Shown piece after piece: positions 23,432 to 36,218 of a DNA stretch of 64,000 nucleotides. Origin of the DNA: Lutraria lutraria (lineage: Eukaryota > Mollusca > Bivalvia > Venerida > Mactridae). The notes below the pieces were generated by a model, which was not told the origin of the DNA, ran no database searches, and saw only the letters and a program-made list of their open reading frames with translations. Location of the stretch: NCBI GenBank assembly GCA_964023205.1, contig OZ026840.1:14364454-14428453 (forward strand). Reading direction: 5' to 3'. The stretch's first letter is position 1. Each line of letters starts with the position of its first letter. The position numbers were made by a program, and so were the translations under genes.

Positions 23432-26400
23432 TCAAGTTCCATCTCCTAGCAACAGATTCTCCTTGTTCACCACAGTGGTTATAAATGACTGAAGAAGATT
23501 TACATTGGATATCCTCAGAAAAGAAGAAAATTCCGAATCTGAAAAATATAACCTGTATTTTTATAAACAGTCAGACTATAGAATATAAACCCAGGTATTA
23601 CAACCATGTTTAATACTACAGAAAAAGATTTAAATTTAAAACCAGTTCTATGATAAGTGGTTGTTATAATGAAGTGACCTTAACATTAAGGGGGTCCCTT
23701 TATCAAGTGGAAATATTTAGCCCACAACACATCAGCCCAGACTTTGACCTTAGAGATACTGGACTGGTCCTTGCCTGCCACACACCATCTAATGTAGGTT
23801 ATTATAACAAACATGCCAGGTTATTTTGAAATCCATCAATAAACAACAATTTTACAGTTTTAACAAGAAATGTGACACATTTTATGTGATTCCAGTACAG
23901 TCCCCATCACTAATAATAAGTGGGAGAATTATGATCAACATATCAAAAACTAAATGTCCACTTACCACTCAACATGGTTAAGACTGGAACAATCTCCAGC
24001 ACATAATCTGATTGGTTATTTTTAATCATGTGACCAACATTTTCTAGATATTGCAGCAATTTGATTGGAGGATTCAAATATCCAATACAAATCATGTGAC
24101 GATTCAGTAAGTTCCCATGGTGATGTAGGAATCCAACCTAGAAGTTCAAAATACAATTTTTTTCATGAAAGTTAATTAAAAAAAATTCTCAGATAGAGAA
24201 ATTGTTTATAAACAGTTTATTATTTATTTTTAAACAATTTTTCAGCTACATAAGGTGGCCGATTCACCAAACAGGTTTTCCTGGGCAGTATTTTAGCCAA
24301 TACTAACTTACTCGACCACTAGGAAGCGGTAACTTCTCCACATGTAGAGCAAAATTGACATTGTTGTCAAATTTTTATGGAAGTGTTTGACCTGCAAAGA
24401 CCGGAAATCGAATTTGAATAGCTGGGTTACAATTTCAGCGCAATAACCACAGGATTGCAGAACATAGTTATAATGAATTCATAGGGACTCAAATATTTCA
24501 TTTCATTGAGTACAAATTAGACAATATCCATTACATTCAAATGCCGAGATTTCAGTCACCATCTGGAAAATGGTGATATCTGAAATTGCGCTACTTGTAA
24601 TACAACTTTCGGTTTATACCTGAACTGACAAAATAATGATCAATGTTCGACAATGTATAATTGTTTCAGTAAACATTATTATAATCGAGGGCTCAGCGCA
24701 ACACTGTCGTAACTTGTTCTAATTTCAATATGAGTTACGACACTGTTGCGTTGAACCCTCTATATCTACCATATTCAATAAAAAAATTCAGCTCTCTGTT
24801 TATGTTTAATGATAATTGATACTTGATAATAATTTAAATATCCATACATGTACTACAAACGTATCTAGAAGTCCGGGAGAAGACGGTAATCGAGTAACAG
24901 CTTTACTGGTATTTAACCATCAGTGCCATTTTATTTATTGTTTGTTGTTGACAATAATAATGTGAAGGGATGTTAAGAAGAGTTGTGTTGTGAATAGAGT
25001 TTCACGTAACCTATATACTAGTAGCTATTACTGAGACAGAGATATGAGGATCATGCTGAAATAATGTTTATTTCATGGACACGATGTCATTAGAAAGGGG
25101 TGAACATGAATGGCCCCTTGAAAGTTTGCGCGTCTGTCAATTTGTAAAGGCAAAGTGTTAAAATCAACTCGTATATTCAAGTTTAACGTATAACTTTTTA
25201 CACATGAGAGTAAATTACCAGTACTTATTCTTTACTTATAATGTTATTTTATTGAGGAAAATAAAAGGCATTTTTAAACAAGAGGGCCAAGATGGCCCTA
25301 TATCGCTCACATGACAATCACTGTTCACTCATTAAAACATTGTTTTGAACCGGTGACCTGGTTTTTGACCCCAGATGACCTATGTTCGAATTTGTCTTAC
25401 GTATCATTAAGACAAACAGTCTGACTAGGCTTGGTGAAGATACGATCAAAATTTGACATCTACAGTGTTAATAAGGTTTTCCTAAGGTTTGACCTTGTGA
25501 CCTGGTTTTTGACCCTAGGTGACCCATATTTTAACTTGTCCTTAATATCATTAAGACAAACAATCTGACAAGGTTTGGTGAAGATCCAATCAAAACCATG
25601 ACATTTAGAGCTTTTACAAGATTTTTACCTAAGATTTGACCTTGTGACCCAGTTTTTGAACCCGGCTGACCCATGTCATCCTTGACCCACATATCATTGA
25701 GGCAAACATTTTGACAAGGTTTGGTGAAGATCCAATTAAAACTGTGACATCTACAGTGTTAACAAAGTTTTCCTAAGATTTGACCTGGTGACCTAGTTAT
25801 TGACCCCAGATGACCCATATTTATACTTGGCCGTTATATCATTAAAACAAACGATTTGACAAAGTTTGGTGAAGATCCAATAATAACTGTGAAATCTACA
25901 GTGTTAACATGGTTTTTCATAAGATTTGACCTAGTGACCTAGTTTTTGACCCAAGATGACCCATGTTCGAACTCGTCCAAGATATTATGAAGACAAACAT
26001 TCTTACAAGGTTTCATGATCATCCAATCAAAACAGTGACTTCTAGAGTGTTCACAAGGTTTTCCAGCAATTTGCCCTAGTGACCTAATTTTACTACAGAA
26101 ATTACCCATTATCAAACTTGACCTACATATTATTAAAATAAACATTCTGACAAAGTTTCATGAAGATACAATCAAAACAGTGATTTCTAAAGTGTTCACA
26201 AGGTTTTCCCTTATTTGGCCCTGGTGACCTAGTTTTTGACCCCAAATGGCCCAATATCGAACTCGTCCGAGATTTTGTTGATATTAACGTTCTGACCCAG
26301 TTTTGCTAAAATTGAGCCAAAAATGTGGCCCCTAGTGTGGTCACAAAATAAAGTTTGACGACGCACGACGCACACCGCACGACGCCGGACGCCGGACGGA

Positions 26401-29400
26401 GAGTGATCCTAATAGCTCACTTTGTCACTTTGTGAGCTAAAAATCTAAATCCACGAATTTACATTCCCATGAAATAGCCAAAAATAATGCCCAACAAAAA
26501 TAAATGAAACCACAGTATTCACAAATTACCTCCTTGAAACTTCTATAGAGTATATACATTAGTCCTGCAGTAAATCTCGTTAAACATGATCCCATCTCTA
26601 TGACAACATAATCATCAGTTTCACAGTTCTATAATATAACAAAATATTCATAATCACATCATGGTTAAACATATCTGGCCCCGAGCTTATAGAACTTTTT
26701 ATTGGTCTCTGAGCTCAAATCTCATATCTTGTCTTTAAATGTTTCTAAGTTAATTATGATCAGACACTACTTATATTATTGATACATAAATCTTACACCA
26801 TAATCAACCTGGTTATACTAGTATGTAATTAAACATTAATCAGCTTCTTTTTAATCATTATACTTCGAGAATGGAATTGAGATTTGAGCTCAGAACCCAA
26901 TTACTTTTATAACCTTGGTACCTGATGTATAGACACATAAGAAAGGCAACATGCCGGTAGTATAAAACAAAGCTTTTATCAAGAAAATGAAACATTTTGA
27001 AAGCTGACGGGCATAGTCAATACAGTCTAACCTGTGTTTGCGGCCACCTCCGAATAAATGCCACCCTATGAATGAAGGCCAATGTTTTAATAAAATGTCA
27101 TTGATTATTTAGAGCAAAATGACCTCAAAATAAGGGTCGCCTTTCAATAAAGGTCACATTCAGCCTTTCCCAAGGATGGCTTTCGTTCACAGGTTAGATT
27201 TTAATTAAAATGTCCATAACGTCTGTGTAAAACTGTGTACAGTCAAACATACGCTAATCATCACTTGTTTCAAAAGGATATCATGTGTACCACTGTCAAT
27301 AAGTACCATATATACAGTAAAATCTGGTTATACTGAATTACCGCTACTACATATTTAGAGTACTACATGTACTAATAATAATGTTTATTTTCTGACCTTG
27401 AGAATCTGTGTAACCACATTGATCAGCTGCTGTTGTTGATCCACCTCAAACTTACTGGTTATAGTATCTGAAGTAACAGAGTGAAGCCTGACAGTGACTT
27501 TACCATCACATGTATCCTGTAGATATAATAAATATCATCTCTATTAATAATATAAAATCAACCCTGTGTTAGTAACCACCTCTGAATAAAGGCCACCCTT
27601 TGAATAAAGTCATCCTTTTAAAAAAACATCATTTATTATTTGATACGAAATGACCTTCAAATAAAGGTCACCAGTCCTGTCAAAAAGGCCACATTTTGTC
27701 TTTCCCATGGGCGGCCTTTGTTCACAGGTTTGCCTGTATACAGATGAGATAGCATTGAAAGTCAAACAATGTATTTAACAAGTTCTACTACATCGATGAA
27801 AGCAAGTCCTTAATAAGTGAATACCTTCCTATGAAAAAATCAGTAACTTTGTCATGGAATTTGCAATGTTTGATGATTAATTTGCCTGTGATAATTTTTT
27901 GCTGTCAACACTATTTGGTATCCTCACTCAAGATCAGCACAATTACTAGTTTTAATTAACTATTAATACAGTACAACCTCTCCAGTATGGCCCTCTCTTA
28001 ACCAAAAACCACCCTTCAACAACAGCATGATTTTTCCATAGTAATTTAACCTCTCCAGAGCAACTAACTCTCAACAAGTACATAAGTTTGCTACTACTAG
28101 AGGATGTTGCTTTGGAGGGGTTGCACTGTATTATCTATCAAATTATAGCTGCAATATAACAGAAGCTGCGATATCAAAAAAGCAGCAAAATATCAATCAA
28201 TAAATTATCATCAAACAAATGTAATGTTTATAACAAGGCTTTATATACCCCAGCACACAATTTGTTGAGTACAGTTGATCCAGATCTATGGTTGATGTAT
28301 TTTATCAATGACTTCTTATCATTACACCTCTCATAGTCTGTAGAGACACCATCTGTACAAATGTTACTGGTACCACAACTTTCATTTTTATAATCTACAT
28401 CATTTGGATCAATATCAGTGATATCTTCATTTTTCTCAATATAATCATTCACACAAGTTCCTTGATCCTTACATTCTACAGTGTCTACATCATTACGTCC
28501 ACAGTCAGCACTATCTGAACTATCATCACATAGCTTGGCATTTTCTTTCTCTTTTCCACTTACATCTAGTTTGTTATTAATCCTGCAATCATTAGGCTGG
28601 ATACTATTCTTACTAGAGGAGACAGTGAGCACTGTATCACTACAGTATGTGTATTGATGTGATGTGGACACTTTATTAGTGTCTACTGTGTTATACTGTT
28701 TGTTTTCCATCAGATAATACTGTACAGTGGCTTCCAGTGTGTCCTTCAGCTTTGCAGAAATTTTCTCAACAAATTCTTCATTTATCAAGTTGGGTGATGA
28801 TAACCACTGGAAGTGATAAACAAATTAGACATCAATGATGAAATAATCTGGGTCTGCATCTATGGAGTTCCTTAGATTTAAGTAAAGAAATTCCTTAAAT
28901 TGTAAGAAATTCCCTTAGGTAGGACAATTCCTTAAAGTTCTATTCATAAAACAAAAACTAATGGAATGTCCTCGTATCTAAGGAAAAATCATAGAAATCT
29001 AAGGAAAATCTTAGAAAATAAGGAATATCTTTCCTATAAGAGCATTATGAATATGGGCCCGGACGTTAGTTAATTACTTATAAATTCACAATTATAGATT
29101 TATTGGATTCACTATGTATATGCTACTATGTAATATTACTTAAATTTTTATAATGTATAGCCTGATTAGAGTCAATCATGTTGTTTTATTCTAACATGAC
29201 AGCATTGGGATAATATGCACAAGTTAATTCTGTCTTGCATATCAGGGCCCTACACAATAAAAGGGAAAAATGTTGTCAAATGACCCAGAGTGTTATTGTG
29301 AATTTAAAACCCCAGAAAATAATGAACAATGGTCACACATTAGCACGCACTTTATGATATAAAAGGCTAAGTAAGGGCCACATTAATTTTCTTCTCTCCC

Positions 29401-32400
29401 TTTGAAGGCTTTTGTTCACAGGTTTGACACTACTTTCTCACTCAGAATAATTCTAAGTCAACAGAATGTATAAGAACCTTATAAGGGCCACACAGAAGTC
29501 AACTCTTTGATGCTTAAGTTTGATTTGTTTGTTTATATCAAGTTTAATGCCCCTTTTCAACAGTCAGAGTCTTATGAGGTGAACAGTTCACCTAATCATT
29601 GTTCCTGGGAAGAACCAGTACTAGACTCCCATCCTCCATAATCGACTACCTACTTTCTCACATAAAGAGACACGGTCTGAAGTGGGGCTCGAACCCACGA
29701 CCCTCTATCAGTGAGAGGTCACAGCGATTTGAAGTCAGTGACCTTAACCACTCTACCACAGAGGCGGGTCCCATAAGGTCGAATTTGACCGGTTTATTAA
29801 TCTACAAGGACAAAGTCATAAATAACTTACCATAACATTTTGAATAATATCCTGAGTTTTGGCTAGGTAAAAACCATCACAGAATCTAGAGCTACAAATA
29901 GTGTTTACTTGTTTACCATGAGATGTACACAGTTGACAAATTTCAGCCTTTGACATCACTCCAATCGGGCTCTAAAATTACATAATTATACTAAAACAAC
30001 TCAGAAATATATGGCTGAAAAATCAGAATGATAAACTATCATAAAACATTCAGTGCAATGAGTGTATAAGCAGATATCATTTCAGAAAAACAATTTTGAT
30101 TGATTGATTTATTTTGGTAAAGATGCACATATACATGCAGGGCTTTTTTTCCTTCTACAGCAGGGGCCGTTAACAGGAATCTTCCCCTCTGAATAATTCT
30201 TTAAAATCATGCAGTTTTCCCATAAAATTCAATTTACATCAAGTTTTCTCTTCCCCTTTTACAAAATGTTTTATTTTCCCCCAAATTTAAGGAAAAGGCT
30301 CCTTGCCCTACCTTTGAAAAAAAAGCCCTGACATGGTTGTAAAACATGGTAGCAAATATGAAACTATACACATAAAATTAGATCCAAGAGTTAGACATGT
30401 ACATCTAAACCAAGGATGACACAAAAAAAGACAAATTCTTATTTCCACTGTGATCCTCCTAATGGCATGACATAGCGAGACATTCGGATCACGGACAATT
30501 CTAAACAATAACAAGCTGCAGATCTAAGATAATTTGTCATGACTAATTTTAAAATCTTGTAATACTTAAATACCTCTTAAATGAAGCACATTTTAAATAG
30601 GAACTAATTCAAATTCGAATTATAATCTCTAGATGTTAAGCATAGGAACAAACTGATAAATAAAATAACGTGTTATTTCTCACTGAATTAAATTTTATTA
30701 ATTTATCTCGTAGAACACCGGCAGTCACTTAGTTTCACTATTGTTGTGGTAGAAATAATTCATAGTATATACCCGAATCCAAAGTGAGTTATCTTCCATA
30801 CATACAACATCTTCATATGTCTCAAAGGTTTTCAATTTGTGTTGCCATAACAACTGTGATAACTCAATCCGTTCACGGAAGCTTCCAGTAAACTTTCCTT
30901 CCAGTTTTGTCTTCACTGCAAACTCAGTTTTCCTTCCTTGGTTGGGTTTTCTACCCTGATCAATATAAATAAGTTCAATACATCAGGCTATCCTTAAACA
31001 AGAGGGCCAAGATGACCCTAGGTCGCTCACCTGAGAACAAAGACACTACAATTGATGACCAGGTAATATAGATTTCATCTCGTATAACCCGTTCTTATAT
31101 AGATTTTGATCAAAACAAACAATGAAGGTGCTATAGTACTGTTAAACAAGCTAAAATGTAGCAAATTTTCTATTCCAAGGGCCCGTAACTCTTGAAGTCG
31201 TGGTCCGATTTCACCCATAACTTGTCCAAGACCTTTACTGAAAATATTAGGATTGGTGAATAAATGAAGGCGCTAGAGTGTAAACAAGCTAAATATAGCA
31301 AATTTTCTAAGTCAAGGGCACATAACTCTTGAAGTCCTTGTCCGATTTTACCCATAATTAAACTTAGGCGATACATTGTGGTCATATACATTGTGATTGG
31401 GTAAGAGCTGTGGATGCTAGAGTGTAAACAAACTAATTGTGGCCGGACGCTGTCCACCAGACATTCATCGATCCTAAAAGCTAACCTGATCAATCAGGTG
31501 AGCTAAAAAGGTTTGTTTGCCGTAACGCTACCTACTCATCAAAAAAGGGTCCCAACAAAGGGCGTATCTGTGCTTTACATTGAGTACGATAAAAAACAGG
31601 AAAAACATATTAGTAGTGATATAAATGCCAAGTTTTCCTGTATCTTATCTCCCCCCCCCCCCTCAGGGGCAGCTGTGAAATAAGCATAGTTGTCAAATGG
31701 GCTGTGAAACAATAAGACACCAAAACAATAAACTAGTGACCTGTGTTGAATGTGTTTTAAATTTGAAACATTATAAATAACACAATCAGATAATTATTTC
31801 CTAGCAAATAACTGCAACTGATACATAATATTGAACAAAACAATTGCTAATCAAATATTTAAACTATATAATATACCAAAGCAACATGGATTGAGTTTTT
31901 TTTTTATTATATAACCTTTACTAATATTTACCTTTGGTAAATTCATGATTCTTGCATGACTCACTAATGGCTTCATCGTATATCTGTTGAAGAAACACTC
32001 AGCACAATAATCCTTCTCGACCTCTAACCTTGACCTTTCTTCATCAGACATGACCTTGAAAAGGTCAAGGTTACGTTGTATTGAAGTCATCTGACAGTCT
32101 TTAAAGTATTCAATACATGTGGAATGCTGTTCAAGAAATGATTGAGGAATGTCAGTATGAGCAAATAAACATCCACGAGGTTCTGCTGGCCCTGTAACAA
32201 ATAATATATTCCTTAAACATACCTGGTCTACAATGTTTAGTAATTAAATAGATTTTTGGCAGATCCCTTTGCATTTCAATATTCTAATCTTATCTAAGAC
32301 CATCAAACACCATTCACATTTATGTATACCTTAACTGATCTGATTACCGGTATGTTCCAAAATATACTGTAAGAGAAAATATTAACATTAAGGTAACTGA

Positions 32401-35400
32401 CTGAGAGAAATTGAGAACGACAGAGAGATATTTAGTTTCAGTGGGTTTAACACCGTTCAGGACTCGACAATTTTTTCTAGGCTGCTCATCCTACGACGTA
32501 CAGCTCAGAATTTAAACGAGATCTACAGCAATTTCAACTAATCCTAAGTCGATTTTCTACTCTTAATTCTAAGAGGACGAGTAGATTTGTGAAGACCTGT
32601 CGTTTTTTCAAAGACATTTCAGTTATATTACACAGCAGTCTGTTCACCTAACCATTTTTCCTGTTTTACAAGTCCAGAACACTAACCACTGGATCAGGGC
32701 TGCAGTGACAGTGAGACAAGATATCTGAAACAACTAATCGAGCACATACCAAAGTAAATGGGAGTCATCAGTTTCAGAAGGTCACTACAGGATTCTCTCC
32801 CTTTATATTCCAAACCTATCACATAGACTTCCGAGTTACCTCCCTTGCTTGTACACGGTTTAAATACCTCAACCTGCATTAGAGAAAGTCAATAATAATA
32901 TGCTGAATATTTTTTAAACTCTCACAGTTGTAAGTAAGCATTGCAGAATTAGTGCAATTTGACTAATTCTTGCAAAGCAGTTTTTTTAGTATTTTGGGAA
33001 ACATGACCCATTCCCTTGGAATTGGGAATTTCAGCAGTTGTTTGCTGAAAATTGGAAAAATATGCCTGACTGCAATTTTGCAATGTTTAAATGAACACAA
33101 CAATGACTGTCCATGATGGAAACTTTCAATCATTACAAGTCACTCACAGTGAAAGACCTCTTATCTGAATATCAGCTATAAAATTAGAAAAAAAACCCTT
33201 AAAAAAATGTTTTATATTACATTAATTCATTTACTCATTTTTTTCAGTTAGATTAATCTAGTGCATAGATTGATTTAAACGAAATAATAATACTTTAATG
33301 TATGTTAAATGAACTTTCATTTCAAATAAACTAAAACAAAACAGAAAATAACTATTTACATTTTACGTTTGTATTGTTCACAAGCTTGATTTGATGAACA
33401 GTTCAAAACTGTTGGGCCATCCTTAAAAAAATGTTTGTTTGCAGTAACCCTACCCAGAGAATTTTCAGTGGGTAAGTAGGAAATCTTATTGTCACAATTA
33501 ATTTTTTATGTTTTAACAATTCCCAAAATACACATCAGAACGCATTTTTTAATGAAGAAAAAATATCCAAACAAAGTTAGGTACATGTAGGAGCCTTTTT
33601 GAGACAGTAGGCAGCGATACCACAAACAAAATATTTTTAAAGGATGGTCTTGTCTTAATTAAAACGAAGGAATAAAATCACAATTTATAATACTAGTATA
33701 CTAACGTCTTACCTTTTCAAAGACGCAGTTTAATAAATACATCAAGCACACAGCTTTACATTCATACATGGTGAACATTTTCACAACAAGAGTGCCACCT
33801 TGTGAGAGGATATATAGGGCTGTGAAAACTTCACAATGTTGAAGACGTGACACATAATTCTCTTGTTCTGCTGGATCACCTTGACAGTCAATACTTCCAT
33901 CAGCCGTTACCTACAATAAAAACATACAGAGTAAAACATAAGTGTCAAATTGGACAAAACAAACAAATACATTCAAACCTGTGTTAGCTCCCACCTCTGA
34001 ATAAAAATCACCCAATAAGTAAAAGCCATTCTTTTTAAAACCATCATTCATTATTCAGAACAAAATGACCTCCAAATAACGGCTACGTAACGTTGGAGGC
34101 GACATTTTTTCGTTCCCAAGGGTGGTGTTTGACTGTAATTGCAGGATAATATCATTATAACATTTAACATGATTTATGAGACACGTCCACAGTTCAAGAT
34201 CTGTGTTCTTTTCTTCATCAGAGATGAGTGATAATTCTACAACTGTCGGACATCTGTCTCAAACAAGCAGATCACTGAGGATTCAAACTTGTAAAACTTT
34301 TATACTATTACTTTCCATATATTTGTCAGTCTGATGACTGACACAGATGCTTGACCTGCGTCTGATACGCACGTGTGACCTTTACACGAATGATTACGGT
34401 ACAGTAAACAATTACAAAATACACACAACTTTTGTAGTCAAAATTTCAAGCGCTTATTTTTTTATATGCTAATTATAATAAGATTTTCACAGTTTTACGG
34501 CTAAATGATTTCTTTTTAACAATGACACATGTCAAAGTGGTAGACAAATAAAATCATTTAACTATCGAATAAATTGAACAGGTGTGAGAAACAGCGTACA
34601 GTTACTTTGAACTTTCGCATCTTATTTTCGTGTAAAAACGTGTCTGGGGACTTCAATTTCATTTTGAACTTTCGCATTTTTCGTACTATTGCATTTCATA
34701 CTATCGCATCAAATCTATATTGAAAATAGAAGGAAATTCGCTGGGACTGACGAACGATTTCAAACTATCGCATTTTTCGAAATTATCGCATTTCGGACTA
34801 TTGCGATTCAACTGTAATAAATTGATGCATCCATAAAAATCACTTACAAGATTAATCTCACATTCATTCAGTCGTTTCTTTAGTCCTTTGAGATTCGTCT
34901 CAGACATGAGATCACCAGTTCCATCTTCACCAAAATACCAGTTGTCATGACTACAACTGATAAACCTGTCTTCATTGATCATGTGCCCTATACCGTTACC
35001 CTCGTAGTATGGGTTCAAGGTCGTAGCTAACCACTGCCAGTTACCTGAATATTCTACAATAGATGGAGTATTTTTTGTATATAAAATCATAAAAATTGAA
35101 ACACGAGCAAATAAGACCAGAGATTCCAGTTTTTGGTGTAAACAGTAAAATGGTACAAATAAAAATCTTTCATACTACGATAAATTGTTTTGAAATAATG
35201 TCTAAGAAAAAGTTTGTTACCGGTTTCATTCTCATTAAAAATAGGGTTGGTAAGTAAGGAAAATTTTGTATAATTTTTGTTCTTGAAAAGGTACAAAAAG
35301 CTAGACAGTGCAGGGTTTTCAATAACAGCAGGCTGCAGGCCAATTTAGCTGCTTAGAAATGTGTTTAGGCCTGCTAGGAATCTCAAAAGTTCATAAAATT

Positions 35401-36218
35401 TTGCTAGAAAAATGCCTAGACCCCCTCTAGTAGGCCTGTTAGTCTAGCTTTTGGGCCTGTTGGCCACAAACTTATTGAGAACCCTGCAGTGGATATACCA
35501 TTCCTCGAGCCTAATAAAAAGTCTAGGCTGTAGGGTATTGAGGAAAATTAGAAAAAGCCTGAGAATCAGGAAAAACTTTTTTGTCAAGCCTATGGTGAAA
35601 GTTCTAGCAAAGAAATAAAATCTAGGGAAAAAACATACCAGCTTACTAAACTTTGAATATTACTGGGAACGTTATTTTTTATAACACAATGACAAGATCG
35701 AGGTGCATGTTATACAATCAGAACATAAGTTAAGAAAAACTGTATTCATCAAACTTACCATGAGTGAATAGGAAGTGATTGAGACTTGTAATGAAAGCAC
35801 CAGGGGCCTCACACAAATGAACACTAAATAAAGACTCTAAACACTCCAAGTTAATGTATCTTGATGCTATCTCATAAAACTTACACCAAGCTTGGGTACA
35901 CAATTCTGGTCGTACTCTGCTGCGTATTTCTGAACCGACATTTCCTGCAAGATTTACTTCCCTTGTGTGATCATGCCATGTTATCAAATCTTTGTCATTT
36001 AAGTTGTTTTTCAATGAATTGAGCTCATTTTTCATAGCTATGTTTTGATTTATGAACCAATCATCATGCAACTTCATATCCCTGTATTTACTCAAGTTAT
36101 AATTGCTTGATTCATAACAGAATTTCTTCTCAAAAAGATTATGAATACCATTCTGTACATTGGATGGAAGCTTTGACCGTGAATCAGACAGTCTACGTTT
36201 TCTTTTGTATGAAGACAT
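23432..36218 (-). CDS. CMTR2: Cap-specific mRNA (nucleoside-2'-O)-methyltransferase 2
   Basis: Methylates the 2'-O of the second transcribed nucleotide of capped mRNA. Twelve coding exons: 36218-35759, 35044-34848, 33910-33713, 32873-32750, 32191-31932, 30955-30773, 29971-29831, 28806-28249, 27516-27397, 26628-26530, 24137-23966, 23538-23432 (TGA). All phases join; 2,619 nt, 872 aa, against about 770 in human. Family marks in order: [10 protein letters not shown], the SAM-binding [15 protein letters not shown]-type [54 protein letters not shown]. The K-D-K catalytic lysines and aspartate are kept. The C-terminal half is the degenerate second methyltransferase-like domain, weaker but alignable ([16 protein letters not shown]). 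Exon 28806-28249 holds an Asp/Asn/Cys-rich insert that explains most of the extra length. An acceptor (ATTTCAG) eight bases before the ATG indicates a 5' UTR intron. Confidence 0.93.
24240..24480 (-). repeat. SINE-like element in CMTR2 intron
   Basis: On the minus strand it has TTCAAATTCGATTTCCGG (B-box-like), followed by a body including ACATGTGGAGAAGTTACCGC. The A box is weak. Probably a decayed tRNA-derived SINE. Confidence 0.4.
24687..24760. mobile_element. Short foldback MITE, copy 2
   Basis: 74-bp near-palindrome from GAGGGCTCAGCGCAACACTG to CACTGTTGCGTTGAACCCTC, the sister of 1,952-2,024. It lies in a CMTR2 intron. Confidence 0.7.
25275..26443 (+). mobile_element. Large modular repeat, ~8 degenerate internal units
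   Basis: Begins CAAGAGGGCCAAGATGGCCC..TCGCTCAC and ends TCACTTTGTGAGCTAAAA, so the tips are weakly inverted. The interior is about eight diverged ~140-150-bp units with TTTGACCTTGTGACCTGG, TTTGACCCCAGATGACCC and GACAAGGTTTGGTGAAGATC. The tail has a short GACGCACGACGCACACC / GACGCCGGACGCCGGACGG run. A shorter relative with the same ends is at 30,992-31,509. No coding capacity seen; superfamily unknown. Confidence 0.75.
27021..27199 (+). mobile_element. MITE family A, full-length copy
   Basis: Left end TACAGTCTAACCTGTG and right end TTCACAGGTTAGATTTTA are inverted. The interior has GCGGCCACCTCCGAATAAAT, ATTTAGAGCAAAATGACCTC and GGCCTTTCCCAAGG-like blocks. Confidence 0.7.
27555..27738 (+). mobile_element. 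MITE family A, full-length copy
   Basis: CAACCCTGTGTTAGTAACCA at the left and GTTCACAGGTTTGCCTGTAT at the right, with the family interior. It lies directly upstream (minus strand) of the CMTR2 exon at 27,516. Confidence 0.7.
27967..28130 (+). mobile_element. MITE family B copy 3
   Basis: TACAGTACAACCTCTCC and GGAGGGGTTGCACTGTA are terminal inverted repeats. The interior differs from the other copies by an added block with TTTAACCTCTCCAGAGCAAC. Confidence 0.7.
28860..29060. repeat. Weakly palindromic AAGGAA/TTCCTT-rich repeat
   Basis: Several TTCCTTAGATT-like blocks on the left are matched by AATCTAAGGAAAA-like blocks on the right. Probably a decayed foldback element in a CMTR2 intron. Confidence 0.4.
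29365..29430 (+). mobile_element. MITE family A right-end fragment
   Basis: AAGGGCCACATTAATTTTC and GGCTTTTGTTCACAGGTTTG match the right part of family A. Confidence 0.5.
29590..29770 (-). repeat. tRNA-derived SINE, minus orientation
   Basis: Minus strand reads CTCTGTGGTAGAGTGGTTAA (A box) and GTGGGTTCGAGCCCC (B box), then the body with GGAGGATGGGAGTCTAGTAC. Full-length relative of 6,661-6,860. It ends some 60 bases from the CMTR2 exon 29971-29831. Confidence 0.8.
30992..31509 (+). mobile_element. Short relative of the 25.3-kb modular repeat
   Basis: Starts CAAGAGGGCCAAGATGACCC..TCGCTCACC and ends CAGGTGAGCTAAAAA, the same tips as 25,275-26,443, in the same orientation and also in a CMTR2 intron. 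The interior is different: two units around GCAAATTTTCTA and GTAACTCTTGAAGTC. Confidence 0.65.
33415..33649 (+). mobile_element. MITE family D copy 3
   Basis: Ends GGGCCATCCTTAAAAAAATG and TATTTTTAAAGGATGGTC are inverted; the interior has TTTTCAGTGGGTAAGTAGG and CCACAAACAAAATATT. The best-kept copy of the family. Confidence 0.75.
33969..34138 (+). mobile_element. MITE family A, full-length copy
   Basis: ATTCAAACCTGTGTTAGC at the left and GGTGTTTGACTGTAAT at the right, with ATTCAGAACAAAATGACCTC inside. It lies just upstream (minus strand) of the CMTR2 exon at 33,910. Confidence 0.65.
35310..35487 (+). mobile_element. MITE family C copy
   Basis: GCAGGGTTTTCAATAA at the left is mirrored by TTATTGAGAACCCTGC at the right. 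The interior has GGCTGCAGGCCAATTTAGC and CTGTTGGCCACAAAC. Reversed relative at 13,785-13,962. Confidence 0.75.
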
